A stretch of 17,362 nt of DNA from JALOAT01 sp041677345. GTDB lineage: Bacteria > Pseudomonadota > Gammaproteobacteria > Thiohalomonadales > Thiohalomonadaceae. Of this stretch, positions 1 through 8,428 are shown piece by piece. How positions within the stretch are numbered: the first letter of the stretch is position 1; each line of letters starts with the position of its first letter. The position numbers and the translations under genes were made by a program. The DNA is taken from the NCBI GenBank assembly GCA_041677345.1, contig JBAYQE010000054.1:1-17362 (forward strand), given 5' to 3'. Below the pieces are notes generated by a model. The model worked only from the letters and a program-made list of their open reading frames with translations. It was not told where the DNA came from and did no database searches.

Positions 1-1
1 G

Positions 2-151
2 TCCATCGGTTCGGCGGCGGGCGTAGCCCTCATGGGCCAGGCGCGCGGCATTTACACCTTCTTCGCGCACCTGAAGTGGAGCTGGGCCATTGCGCTTGGC
101 TACGCCGCGAGCATCTGGGTGCACTTCCTCATCAACGCCCACGTGATGTGA
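2..151 (+). CDS. nhaD: NhaD-type Na+/H+ antiporter, C-terminal fragment
   Basis: This is the last 49 codons of a gene that starts left of the window. It reads SIGSAAGVALMGQARG followed by a hydrophobic helix containing KWSWAIALGYAASIWVHF and a TGA stop at 149-151. The small-residue loop, the F-x-H-L-K-W motif and the ALGYAAS helix match my memory of the C-terminus of the NhaD family, inner-membrane antiporters that exchange cytoplasmic Na+ or Li+ for external protons and are common in marine and alkaliphilic gammaproteobacteria. A perfect intrinsic terminator follows ten bases after the stop, so the gene ends its transcript here. Only the tail is visible, so NhaD rather than another member of the ion transporter superfamily is likely but not certain. 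Confidence 0.8.
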   Translation, partial: SIGSAAGVALMGQARGIYTFFAHLKWSWAIALGYAASIWVHFLINAHVM

Positions 152-160
152 TGTGACGTG

Positions 161-191
161 AAGGTGGTGCGCTGAGGCGCACCACCTTTTT
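161..191 (+). terminator. Rho-independent terminator of nhaD
   Basis: There is a perfect 12-bp stem, AAGGTGGTGCGC at 161-172 and GCGCACCACCTT at 177-188, with a TGAG tetraloop and a T run that ends at 191. It lies ten bases after the nhaD stop codon, the classic position and form of an intrinsic terminator. Confidence 0.93.
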
Positions 192-215
192 CCAGGCCTC
201 GCCAGGCCGGACGGG

Positions 216-403
216 TCACTCGAAGGGTGTTCCGGAATCCCCACCTTCCCGTTGCGTCACGGTACGTACCTGCAGATGGATGGCCGCCCGCGCCAGCAGA
301 TGGGCACTGATGGGGCGGTGATGAACAGGAACAGCATCACCAGCAGTTCATGCAGGCTGGTACCCTCCCCTGCGCTGAAGTGGATGGCCGAGGCGATCAG
401 TGT
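216..403 (-). pseudogene. mnhG: Relic of Na+/H+ antiporter subunit G (MnhG/PhaG)
   Basis: Read on the minus strand from about 403, the sequence encodes TLIASAIHFSAGEG and LHELLVMLFLFITAP. It then shifts frame and continues ISAHLLARAAIHLQVRT to a TGA at 216-218. Small-residue helix, then LFLFITAP, then SAHLLARAA is the C-terminal signature of the G subunit of multisubunit Mrp/Mnh/Pha cation/proton antiporters. The frame is broken in the G run at 312-315; one extra base there would restore it. The N-terminal half is missing and is replaced at about 404 by unrelated sequence. No other mrp subunit gene is nearby, so this is a non-functional fragment. The family call rests on motif recall. Confidence 0.62.
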
Positions 404-527
404 ACATGGCCTGCTCTTCGTGGAAGCGGCGCACGAGGTGATCGAAAGATGTACCAACCAGTACCAACACCAGTGCTACGCAGGTGCGCAACAGAAAAAT
501 GAGTTTGCGCTTGATGGTGAGTTTCAT
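404..527 (-). pseudogene. Possible N-terminal fragment of a membrane-anchored sensor/chemoreceptor
   Basis: An ATG at 527 opens MKLTIKRKLIFLLRTCVALV, a basic start followed by a hydrophobic segment and then FDHLVRRFHEEQAM. This resembles the first transmembrane segment of methyl-accepting chemotaxis proteins or sensor kinases. An AGGGA stretch just upstream on the minus strand could be a weak ribosome site. After about 40 codons the sequence runs out of frame into the mnhG relic and stops at 348-350. I read it as a leftover start of a deleted gene. The similarity is only to a general membrane-anchor pattern, so the family is uncertain, and a short expressed peptide cannot be excluded. Confidence 0.3.
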
Positions 528-611
528 CGCTGTCCCTGACCTGGTGCCTTTTCTCGAACTCGCGACGCGGACCATGCATCGCAGAACGTTCTACGTGTCC
601 CCGCCGCGAGA

Positions 612-637
612 GGGCTGGGGCTGGGGCTGGGGCGGGG
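612..637 (+). repeat. G-rich tandem tract, potential G-quadruplex
   Basis: Three tandem copies of a GGGGCT-type unit are followed by GGGGCGGGG. This gives one G3 run and four G4 runs separated by one or two bases, which satisfies the usual G-quadruplex pattern on the plus strand. The surroundings (CCGCCGCGAGAGGGCTGGGG) also resemble dispersed GC-rich intergenic repeats seen in many proteobacteria. No gene is adjacent on either side, so a regulatory role is not evident. Confidence 0.55.
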
Positions 638-691
638 TACGAAAACGATTGCAGCACCCGCTCGGCTGCCTCATCTCATCCCCATTTAGCC

Positions 692-849
692 GGACCTCCT
701 GAGGGAAGGGATACCCGGTTGGGTGTCTAACGGTCGGCAAGACGCAAACGACGTCGCCCACGCCTTTGCCGTGTTCAAAAAATAGGGGCGACCTGCTCCA
801 CGTTCACACGGGTCACCTTCTGCGAAGCCACCGCAATGTGCGCGACACC
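692..849 (-). pseudogene. Possible relic of a phosphate-type substrate-binding protein
   Basis: On the minus strand from about 849 the frame reads GVAHIAVASQKVTRV, then NVEQVAPIF, and hits a stop inside a T run. If one T were added to that run it would continue IFLNTAKAWATSFAS and CRPLD. The order hydrophobic strand, V, EQ-V-x-x-IF-L, aromatic W, then P-x-D resembles the C-terminal part of PBP-like phosphate-binding proteins. The match is weak and needs an assumed frameshift, so this is a tentative call; the stretch could equally be non-coding. Confidence 0.2.
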
Positions 850-1231
850 GGGCGCCCGGCCACGATGTCCATCACAGCCTTGGCAGCCCCCCGCGCGCAA
901 GTGGGATAGGTGAAACTTGCGCTTTCCTCACCCTTGATGCATGGGCGCTTCCTTTCCTTGCCCGAAACAGGGGAATCATACAATGCACGCCGTGGGCCAA
1001 AGCGATCCCCATTGCATGGCGATAGACGCTTCCGGGGGAACGGTGTGCGGCCATACCCCGTGGTAGGCAGGGGCTCAGTCGGCCATGTGTGAGGGTGGCT
1101 TGAGCACCGAAACCCGCGCAGCCCCGGCGCTCTTACACTGCGTGAAGCATCGCTCGCCACGCGCCATCGAAGCCCCGGCCGCCAACCATGTCGACGCTGC
1201 CGAAACGGGCCCACTCCCCGTCGCAGGCGAG

Positions 1232-1981
1232 CTACTGCATGGGCATCGAATAGCGCGCGATGGGATAGTCCCCCATGGAATGGGCGCCAGCGGTGCGCGT
1301 GGCGCGCAGCTCCACATAGACGTGGAACTCATCCGCATTGCGCACCAGGCCCAGGCCGGCGCTGAAAGGCTCCACGCCGAATTCGGTGAAGCGGAACGCA
1401 CCGATGGCGCTGGCGCGTACCTGTTCATCGGTGACCAGGATGGTCGCCGGTACGCGGCGGGTGACGGTGGCGCCGCGCACGGTGAGCGCGATCGCCATCT
1501 GACGGGGGAAGGCATGATCATTCCATTCCCCGGCTTCGCGCAGGACTCCCGTCAGGCGCGCCGTGACGGTGGGATGGCGCTCGGCATCCAACTGTGATTC
1601 GGAACGGATGCGTTCGCCGATGGTGGCGCGGTCCTCGCGCGATAGCTGGGGAAAGGCCTCATCCACCACCCCCAGTGTCAGCAACCGGGGGGTCAGCGCC
1701 TCGGCGGCCTGTGCGTCGTCCACCGCAAGCCCGCTGACCGGCACGCTCAGACTGAACGACGACGACGCCAGGTCGGCATCATCCGCCTTCAGCTCCGCCG
1801 TGTAGCCGCGTGCGGTGATGAGATGGTCGTGACCCAGACCCTCGGCGTGGGTGATGACGGCGAAATGGGAGGCCTGCTCGTCCACGCGGTAGGCCACCGG
1901 CGCCGCGAACGCTTGCACTCCCGCCAACAATGCCGGCAACAGCCATGCCGGCCAGATCCATCCCCGTGATCCCCACGCCAT
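1232..1981 (-). CDS. YceI family periplasmic protein
   Basis: This 249-residue protein has a typical signal peptide (hydrophobic core at residues 8-24, likely cleavage after AFA at about 26). The mature part opens with YRVDEQASHFAVITHAEG and GHDH, the opening strand pattern of the YceI-like lipocalin fold, and ends in a beta-rich region with FTEFGVEPF. YceI proteins form a beta-barrel that binds a long hydrophobic (polyisoprenoid-like) ligand; the function in this branch, with its GHDH motif, is unknown. The start at 1981 has a good GGAGG site seven bases upstream. It lies 57 bases after the adaptor gene on the same strand with no visible terminator between, so it probably belongs to the export operon. 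That suggests a periplasmic partner or hydrophobic-cargo carrier, which is inference. Confidence 0.85.
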   Translation of the reverse strand: MAWGSRGWIWPAWLLPALLAGVQAFAAPVAYRVDEQASHFAVITHAEGLGHDHLITARGYTAELKADDADLASSSFSLSVPVSGLAVDDAQAAEALTPRLLTLGVVDEAFPQLSREDRATIGERIRSESQLDAERHPTVTARLTGVLREAGEWNDHAFPRQMAIALTVRGATVTRRVPATILVTDEQVRASAIGAFRFTEFGVEPFSAGLGLVRNADEFHVYVELRATRTAGAHSMGDYPIARYSMPMQ

Positions 1982-2038
1982 TCCATGGCCTCCGCACTCT
2001 GTCGGATTAGAACTTTAGCGCAGGGCTGCGGTGCCGGC

Positions 2039-3142
2039 CTAACGCAGGACCACCGCCACGCCGTCGGCAATGGCATCGTCCGGATGGGTGATGACCTGCT
2101 CCCCTTCGGCGAGGCCCTTCAGGATCTGCACATTGAGCCCGCCGCGCCGGCCGATTTCGACCTGGCGCTTGCGCGCGATGTCGCCTTCCACCACGAATAC
2201 GACCCACTGCCCCTGCTCGCGGAACACGGCGCTGCCCGGCACCTGCAGCACGTCCGCCGCCTCCCACAGCACGAAGCTGGCCTCCACCCGATAGCCGTCG
2301 CCCAGGTTCTGCCACTGCTCGAGGGGCGAGACGATGTCCAGGATCACCCACACGCGCTGCTCCTCGACGCCCAGGGCGGAGACCTTGGTGAAGGCCGCGG
2401 GCTCGATGCGGCGCACCCGCGCCTCCAGCAACTCCGGCCCGCCCCAGCGATCGAGCCACACGCGCATGCCGGGGGCGATGCTCACCGCGTCGGTGGACAA
2501 CACGTCCACGGCCACTTCCAGGGCCTGCGGGTCACCGATGGCGAGCAGCGGCGTCCCGGCGGCGACTGGGCCGGCACTTTCTCGCTCGATGGTCAGCACG
2601 CGACCGTCCACCGGCGCGGTCACCGGCACGCGGCCCGCATCACGCACCCTGCCCTCCGCCGCCGACAGCACCGCGCGCGCCGCGGCCAGGCCGGCGCGGG
2701 CGCGCTCGGCCGCGGTGCGGGCCTGATCGAAATCGCTGCGCGAGATGTCGTCGCGCTCGTAAAGCGGCGTCAGGCGTTTCAACTCCGCCTGCGCGAAGTC
2801 GTAGGCCGCCTCGGCCTCGGCCACCTGCGCCTCGGCCTGGGCGCGGGTGCGCGGGTCCAGGGGATGCGACTGGGCGGGATTGACGTGCACCAGCACCTGC
2901 CCGCGCTTCACCGGCTCGCCTTCGTCGAGGGTGATGCGCTCCAGGCTGCCGGTCACGGGTGCGGTCACGATGTAGCGCTCGCGCACCCGGGTCATGCCCT
3001 CCTGCTGGATGGTGACCTGCAAGTGCCCTCGCTGCACGGCGGCCACCGACACGGGCACCGGCTCCGGCTGGAAACACCACCACAGCAGCGCAATCACGGC
3101 GAGGGCGACAAGAATCAGAACGATACGCTTCCGCGCGGACAT
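2039..3142 (-). CDS. HlyD-family periplasmic adaptor (membrane fusion protein)
   Basis: This 367-residue protein has an N-terminal anchor helix (about residues 6-24), a first half-lipoyl segment at about 58-92 (IVTAPVTGSLERI, then EGEPVKRGQVLV), an Ala/Glu/Arg-rich coiled-coil hairpin at about 99-168, a second half-lipoyl segment at about 172-205 (VTAPVDGRVLTI), and beta-barrel and membrane-proximal domains to the end. This is the standard layout of adaptors that link an inner-membrane exporter to the outer membrane. The ATG at 3142 is preceded by GGGAG with about six bases spacing, inside the last codons of the permease gene, whose stop ends three bases earlier, so translation is probably coupled. 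Together with the permease and ATPase it forms a tripartite exporter similar in organisation to MacAB/DevBCA systems. The cargo is unknown. Confidence 0.92.
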   Translation of the reverse strand: MSARKRIVLILVALAVIALLWWCFQPEPVPVSVAAVQRGHLQVTIQQEGMTRVRERYIVTAPVTGSLERITLDEGEPVKRGQVLVHVNPAQSHPLDPRTRAQAEAQVAEAEAAYDFAQAELKRLTPLYERDDISRSDFDQARTAAERARAGLAAARAVLSAAEGRVRDAGRVPVTAPVDGRVLTIERESAGPVAAGTPLLAIGDPQALEVAVDVLSTDAVSIAPGMRVWLDRWGGPELLEARVRRIEPAAFTKVSALGVEEQRVWVILDIVSPLEQWQNLGDGYRVEASFVLWEAADVLQVPGSAVFREQGQWVVFVVEGDIARKRQVEIGRRGGLNVQILKGLAEGEQVITHPDDAIADGVAVVLR

Positions 3143-3145
3143 CCA

Positions 3146-5511
3146 TTACTCCCGGGTCTTGAGGACCGCCACCAGGTCCAGATGATAAAGCTTGCGCGCC
3201 ATCAGGAGCGCGGAGAATAACGAGGCGGCGAGGACGATCAAGGCGGCGAAGCCGTAGGTGCTGGCCTCGACCACCAGCGGTATACGGAACAGTTCCGATG
3301 CGAAGGCGTGCGCCACCAGGGCGCAGAAGCCGTAACCGATGGCGAAGCCCACCGGAATGGCCGCGAGGGTGAGCACGGTCAGCTCGCCGATGAGGATGTA
3401 GGCCACCTCGCCGCGGGTAAAGCCCAGCACGCGCAGGCTGGCCAGTTCGCGGCTGGTCTCCGAGAGCGTGATGCGCGCGGCGTTGTAAACCACGCCGAAG
3501 GCGATGCTGCCGGCCAGCAGGGTGTTGACGAAGGCGAAAACGAGGACGCTCTCGCTCATGGTCCGTTCCAAGCTCTTGATGGCCACGTCGCGCCGGCTGG
3601 TGCCGATCACGCGCGGCCGCTCGCGCAAGTCCTCGAAGATCCGGCCGAGCTGCGCCGGGTCCACCGCCAGGAAGGCGCCCGAGATCACCGGACCTTCCTG
3701 CATGAGCCGGTTGAGCGCGTCGATCTGCATGTAGGCGGACAGCCCGATGTACTCGGACACCAGCCCCGACACCTGCACCTCGCGCACCGGCTGCGCCCCT
3801 TCCTGCACGGCCACCGTGACCCAGTCGCCCGGCCCCACGCCCAGTTGCTCGCCCAGGTAGTCGGTGAGCAGGATGCCTTCCGGCGGGAATTCCACCGGTC
3901 GCAGGCGCAGGTCCAGGGTCCGGTACAGATCGCCGTGGTTCATGAAGCCCTGGATGGCGGTGCGGTGAGTGCGGTGTCCGGCACGCAATTCCACCGGCAC
4001 GGAACGGAAGGGTTCGGCGCGCAGCACGCCGGGGATGCTCGCCAGTTCGAACGCGGCCTCGCGCGCGGTGGGCTCCACGAAGGTGACGGTGAGGTCCTGG
4101 CGCTGGGCCAGGCCGAACTGCACGTCAAGCATGAAGTCGATGGCGTCCTCCTGGAAGTTGCCCACCATGAGAATGGCGCCGGCCATGGCGATGCCGAGCA
4201 CCGACAGCAGCGCCTTGCCCGGTCTGCGCTCCAGATGACGCACCACCATGCGCGTGGGCTGGTCGAGCCAGCGCTGCAGACCGGCCCGCTCCACCAGCGA
4301 AGCGCGGTACACCATGGGCGGCTCCGGGCGCATGGCCTCCGCGGGCGGCAGGCGGCTCGCCTTGGCCACCGCGCGCAGCGCACCGGCCAGGGCCGCAGCC
4401 GCGGTGATCCCTATGGCGGTGAGCACCACCTCGGGCGCCAGCACGTAGTGCAGATACGGGAAGCGGAAAAACATGCGATACAGCTCGGCCAGGCCGCTGC
4501 CTGCCCAGGCCCCGGCCAGGATGCCGGGCACCGATCCCACCGCCACGATCAGCAGCACCAGGCCGGCGTAATGGATGCCGATGGCGCGGTTGGTGTAACC
4601 GAAAGCCTTGAGCACGGCCACCTGATCGCGCTGCTGATCCACGGTGCGGGCGATGACCACGTTGATGAGGAAGGCGGCGACCGCGAGGAAAATGACCGGG
4701 ACCACGGCGGCACTGGAACGCAGCCCCTGGATCTCCTGGTCCAGGTACTGGTGGGAGGTCTGATCTTCGCGGCCGATGGCGCCGGTGCCGCCGTAGGGCC
4801 GCAGCAGATCGTCCAGGCGGACGATCACCTCCTCTTTCTGCACCCCGGGCTCCACCGTGAGCGCCACGTCGTTGAACGCATCCTGCGTCCCCTGGGCCGC
4901 GGACAGGGGTTCTTCGCGCATCCACAGGATGGCGTAACGCTTGTAGTCGGGAAACAGGTCGCCCGGGCCGATCTGATACACGTACTCCGCCGACAAGCCG
5001 ATGCCCACGATGGTGAGCATGCGGTAGCGGCCGTTGATGATGGCCCCGAGCCGGGCCCCCGGCCGGAAGCCGTGCGCCTCGGCGAAGGGCTCGCTCACCA
5101 CCACCTCGTCCGGGGCGCGCGGCTCGGGCAGGCGGCCGCTGCGCACGAACAGGCGGTTGAGCTTCGATTCGCCCTCGTCCGGGATGGACACCATGAGCCC
5201 GCGAATGGGGTCGTCGAAGCCCTCCACCTCCAGGTTGGCCAAGGCCACGGTGCGCGTCTCCACCACGGCGACGCCCGGGAGCTGGGCGATGCGTTCCTCC
5301 AGGCGCTTGGGCGCGCGCTTGAGCGTGGCGAACACCTCCGCGAAGCGGGACTCGCGATAGAACGAGGACTGGGTGATGACCAGGGAATCGATGGTGCTGT
5401 GGAAGATGATCCAGGTGGCCACGCCGCCCGCGATCACCATGGCGATGGCCATGGCCTGGCCGCGCAGACGCCAGAGGTCGCGCAGCAGCTTGCGCGTGAG
5501 GGCGCGCGGCG

Positions 5512-5515
<4 letters not shown>
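3146..5515 (-). CDS. ABC transporter permease with two FtsX-type domains
   Basis: This 789-residue inner-membrane protein has eight predicted transmembrane segments at roughly 20-38, 268-289, 313-339, 361-382, 434-453, 655-680, 705-733 and 752-773. Two large soluble domains lie between segments 1-2 and 5-6. Each half carries an FtsX-like cytoplasmic coupling helix: RDQVAVLKAFGYTNRAI near 296-312 and ETSRELASLRVLGFTRGE near 686-703. The internal duplication is the layout of LolC/MacB-superfamily permeases fused as a tandem. The start is GTG at 5515, overlapping the ATPase stop by four bases (GTGA), so the two are translationally coupled. Such type VII-fold permeases drive mechanotransmission on periplasmic substrates rather than classical transport. 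The substrate cannot be told from sequence. Confidence 0.92.
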
Positions 5516-6225
<710 letters not shown>

Positions 6226-6413
6226 GAAAGTCTCGTCGGATGGATGAGGCCAATCCTAAGGGGCACGAACGGCGGATGCTAGAGGCTATGCATGCGAAAC
6301 CATGGTGTTCGCGGGAAGCAAGGAGACGGCCGCGGCCAGCAGAGCACATGCCTGCATGACCCGGTAGGGAGGTAACGGTACGGCAGCCGTAACCCCCACC
6401 CGGCAGCAATCCT

Positions 6414-6965
6414 TCAGGGAAAACGCGGCGCGGCGATGTCGCCGCTGGGCTCGAGATCGCGCAGGAAGCGCTCCGTCACCTCAGCACGCCCCGGGCGCTC
6501 ATAGCTGATCTCATACAACGCCAGTCGGTCCGGCAGGTGCTCGATGAGCAGGATCATCGGCGGTTCCGCCGGTGCCGCCCGCCCCAGCCGCAAGGTCAGC
6601 GTACCCAGTTGCAGCCGCCGTGCATAGACGTGGGTCCGTTCACCGCCCGGTTCCTCCACATATACCTGCCACGGCTGGCCGTCGTCCCAGGCCGGCCGCC
6701 CATCCACCATCTCCACACGCGCCGTGAGCACGGCTTGCTCCTGCTCGCCGTCCCCATCCAGATCCACCACGGCGCGCTGCACGTAGTCCCAGCCCTGCTC
6801 ACCCGCGACCGCAGGTGGAATATCCGGTTCGACCAGCGCTTGCACCGGAGGCATTGACGCCGCATCGATCGGCTGCCCGCGGCCCGGGAACTCGTTCGAG
6901 CAGCCAGCGAGCATGAGCGATGCCACGACCATTACATGTGAGCAGGTGCGCTTGCAGAGCATCAT
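6414..6965 (-). CDS. Predicted lipoprotein with a DxDxDG-type acidic loop
   Basis: This 183-residue protein has a lipoprotein signal peptide with lipobox LAGC, the lipidated Cys being residue 22. The residue after Cys is Ser, so outer-membrane sorting is plausible. After a Pro-rich linker it has VVDLDGDGEQEQAVL (about 67-80), an acidic loop of the kind seen in calcium-binding or FG-GAP-like repeats, here in a single copy. The rest looks like a small beta-rich domain; I do not recognise a named family. The ATG at 6965 overlaps the stop of the upstream glycolipid-binding-type gene (ATGA), so they are co-translated and probably act together at the envelope. A second Met directly follows the first. 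No function can be assigned. Confidence 0.75.
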   Translation of the reverse strand: MMLCKRTCSHVMVVASLMLAGCSNEFPGRGQPIDAASMPPVQALVEPDIPPAVAGEQGWDYVQRAVVDLDGDGEQEQAVLTARVEMVDGRPAWDDGQPWQVYVEEPGGERTHVYARRLQLGTLTLRLGRAAPAEPPMILLIEHLPDRLALYEISYERPGRAEVTERFLRDLEPSGDIAAPRFP

Positions 6966-7531
6966 TGCAGGGCCTCCATTTCCCAGAGTCCCGGATAATG
7001 GGTAATGAAACCGGCATGCGAAACCCGCAGTGCCGCGGAAAAGTCCAGGGACGGCGCGCGGTAGTCGTAGATGTCGTCGCCACTGCGACGGTAGTGCTGA
7101 TCGAGCCTGTCCAGTCGCTGCCCGAGGAGGTTGAGCCAGGCAGCAGCGGCTTGCGCCTCACTGCCAACCGCAAGGCCAAGGCGGCGCAGGGGGATCAGGT
7201 TGGTGGCGGGAGTGAAGCTGAAATCCAGATCGGTACAGCCCGCGACGGCGGGCTGATCATTGCCATTGAGCCGCCAACGTCCATCGGCCGTCAGGCAGAT
7301 GCGGACATCCAGCGCCTGTCCACCCATCCAGCCGGTCACCCGCGCGGTCCGGGTCCGCCAGGACAGGTTTCCGCATACCTCGTAGTCCAACCAGCAGGGG
7401 ATTCCATCGAGCACGAAGACCGCCGTACCGCGCAGGCGCCAGTTGTCGTCCGTGTGCCACAGTCCGCAGGCATCGTGCCCTGGTCCGTCCACCCTGCGCC
7501 AGACGACCAACTGTTCCGGAGGTTGCACCAT
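6962..7531 (-). CDS. Putative glycolipid-binding protein (PF06475/DUF1089 type)
   Basis: The 189 residues show the pattern I associate with the putative glycolipid-binding family: an early W and H-x-x-C (W11, H19, C22), G-x-P-C-WLDYEV (43-52), W-RTR (58-61), a long GCTDLDFSFTPATN block (98-111) followed by PLRRLGL (114-120), Q-x-Y-R (145-148), and a terminal HYPGLW (178-183). It has no signal peptide, so it is probably cytoplasmic. The structure of this family resembles a lipid-binding barrel, but a biochemical role is not established as far as I know. It is the first gene of a two-gene unit with the lipoprotein (overlap ATGA). The unit diverges from a MarR-type regulator 190 bases away, the arrangement in which the regulator often controls its neighbour. 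Confidence 0.8.
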   Translation of the reverse strand: MVQPPEQLVVWRRVDGPGHDACGLWHTDDNWRLRGTAVFVLDGIPCWLDYEVCGNLSWRTRTARVTGWMGGQALDVRICLTADGRWRLNGNDQPAVAGCTDLDFSFTPATNLIPLRRLGLAVGSEAQAAAAWLNLLGQRLDRLDQHYRRSGDDIYDYRAPSLDFSAALRVSHAGFITHYPGLWEMEALQ

Positions 7532-7643
7532 CGCGCTCTCGTCCCTGCAGCCACGCCAAAGTTATAGCCCGGCACGGTCGGGTTGGGCCGGACCGGGCCA
7601 GCCCGCCCGGGCACCGGGCCGCGTCGCCATGCGGGTGGCCGGT

Positions 7644-7672
7644 TTGATATGTTTTGGCCAAAATGGTATTGT
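7644..7672 (+). promoter_or_regulatory. Sigma-70-type promoter of the marR-family gene
   Basis: A -35 box TTGATA (7644-7649, five of six consensus) is followed by an exact 17-base spacer and a -10 box TATTGT (7667-7672, four of six). Transcription would start near 7679, about 43 bases before the chosen GTG start. This rules against longer versions of the gene starting at 7629 or 7443. The spacer holds the palindrome listed separately. Confidence 0.62.
7652..7663. promoter_or_regulatory. Perfect palindrome in the promoter spacer, candidate operator
   Basis: TTTTGGCCAAAA is a perfect 12-bp palindrome lying between the -35 and -10 boxes of the regulator gene. A dimeric winged-helix repressor bound here would block RNA polymerase, so autorepression and control of the divergent glycolipid-binding-type operon are plausible. 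The site is visible; the binding protein is inferred. Confidence 0.5.
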
Positions 7673-7721
7673 ACAAAACTGTTTAGCCGACCCGAGCGAC
7701 AACCAGGGGAACGAGGAAACG

Positions 7722-8246
7722 GTGCCGGAACCCGCAAAGGCTCACCTCGGGCAAGAGCCCGCCACCACCCAGTTGCAGGGCCGCGATCAGATCTTGCGCG
7801 CCGTGGTGCAGCACCTGCGGGTCATCTTCCGCTCCATCCAGGAGCATTCACGCTGGGTGGAGAAACAGTGCGGTGTCAGCGCTGCGCAGCTCTGGGCCAT
7901 GTGGGAGTTGTTCGCTGAGCCCGGCCTGCCGGTTTCGCGGCTGTCCCGTGCCTTGTCGGTCCACCAGTCCACTGCCAGCAACATGCTGGACAAGTTGGAA
8001 AGAAAGGGATTGGTGCGCCGTGAGCGTAGCGGCCCGGACCAGCGTGTGGTCCGCCTTTTCCTGACTCCGGAAGGGGTCAGCCTGCTCGCCATGGCACCAC
8101 GCCCGGCCCAGGGCGCACTTACCGATGCCTTGCAGCACCTGCCCGACCAGGTGGTAACGGACCTGGAGTCCGGTCTCGCCATGCTGCTCGCGGCCATGCG
8201 CGTCAAGGACGAAAAGGCCGCACTGCACCCGCTTTCCGAACCCTAG
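7722..8246 (+). CDS. MarR-family transcriptional regulator
   Basis: Starting from GTG at 7722 the protein has 174 residues. GAGG at 7713-7716 lies five bases upstream, and the promoter just before supports this start over in-frame upstream ones. The centre is a winged helix-turn-helix: SAAQLWAMWELFAEPGLPVS (53-72), recognition helix HQSTASNMLDKLERKGLVRR (81-100), and a wing with RSGPDQRVVRLFLT (102-115). This is the MarR layout, with dimerisation helices at both ends. MarR proteins are dimeric repressors relieved by small phenolic or lipophilic ligands or by oxidation. The only cysteine (Cys50) lies in the N-terminal helix region. The likely targets are its own promoter and the divergent operon; the ligand is unknown. 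Confidence 0.88.
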   Translation: MPEPAKAHLGQEPATTQLQGRDQILRAVVQHLRVIFRSIQEHSRWVEKQCGVSAAQLWAMWELFAEPGLPVSRLSRALSVHQSTASNMLDKLERKGLVRRERSGPDQRVVRLFLTPEGVSLLAMAPRPAQGALTDALQHLPDQVVTDLESGLAMLLAAMRVKDEKAALHPLSEP

Positions 8247-8252
8247 GGCGAA

Positions 8253-8279
8253 ACGCGGCAACGATAGCTATCGCCGCGT
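8253..8279 (+). terminator. Hairpin after the marR-family gene
   Basis: Arms ACGCGGC (8253-8259) and GCCGCGT (8273-8279) flank an inner palindrome GATAGCTATC, six bases after the regulator's stop codon. There is no T run, so it is either a weak or Rho-assisted terminator or a 3' stabilising hairpin. Confidence 0.4.
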
Positions 8280-8428
8280 ACCTCCCCCGGCGTTCATCGC
8301 CCCTGGCGTCGCAAGGTCCCGCGCCGCACCGACGCGCCCGGCGCCCATGCCGCGCAACCACGAACCGTACGCCGGTCTTTGCGGTACTTCCGTCCGGTCC
8401 GCGCGGCTTGCAACACGAAGGAGGCCCC

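Larger units (their letters stand above)
541..1231. other. Gene-free stretch with only degenerate fragments
   Basis: No open frame here looks like a real protein: those present have arginine- and proline-rich shadow composition and no plausible ribosome site. The stretch holds the G-rich tract at 612-637, a perfect 10-bp palindrome AGAACGTTCT at 583-592, and a possible decayed minus-strand fragment at 692-849. It separates nhaD from the export operon transcribed towards it and may be a deletion or decay zone. Confidence 0.6.

Noticed and set aside
1985..3220. 411-codon plus-strand open frame
   Set aside because: Antisense to the HlyD-type adaptor, His- and Arg-rich, with no ribosome site or recognisable domain.
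6374..6397. Imperfect inverted repeat GGTAACGG/CCGTAACC as terminator of the lipoprotein gene
   Set aside because: One mismatch in eight pairs and no T run on the minus strand; too weak to call.
7443..7721. Longer N-terminus for the MarR-family regulator
   Set aside because: The extension lies upstream of and across the promoter at 7644-7672 and reads as low-quality protein; the GTG at 7722 has its own ribosome site.
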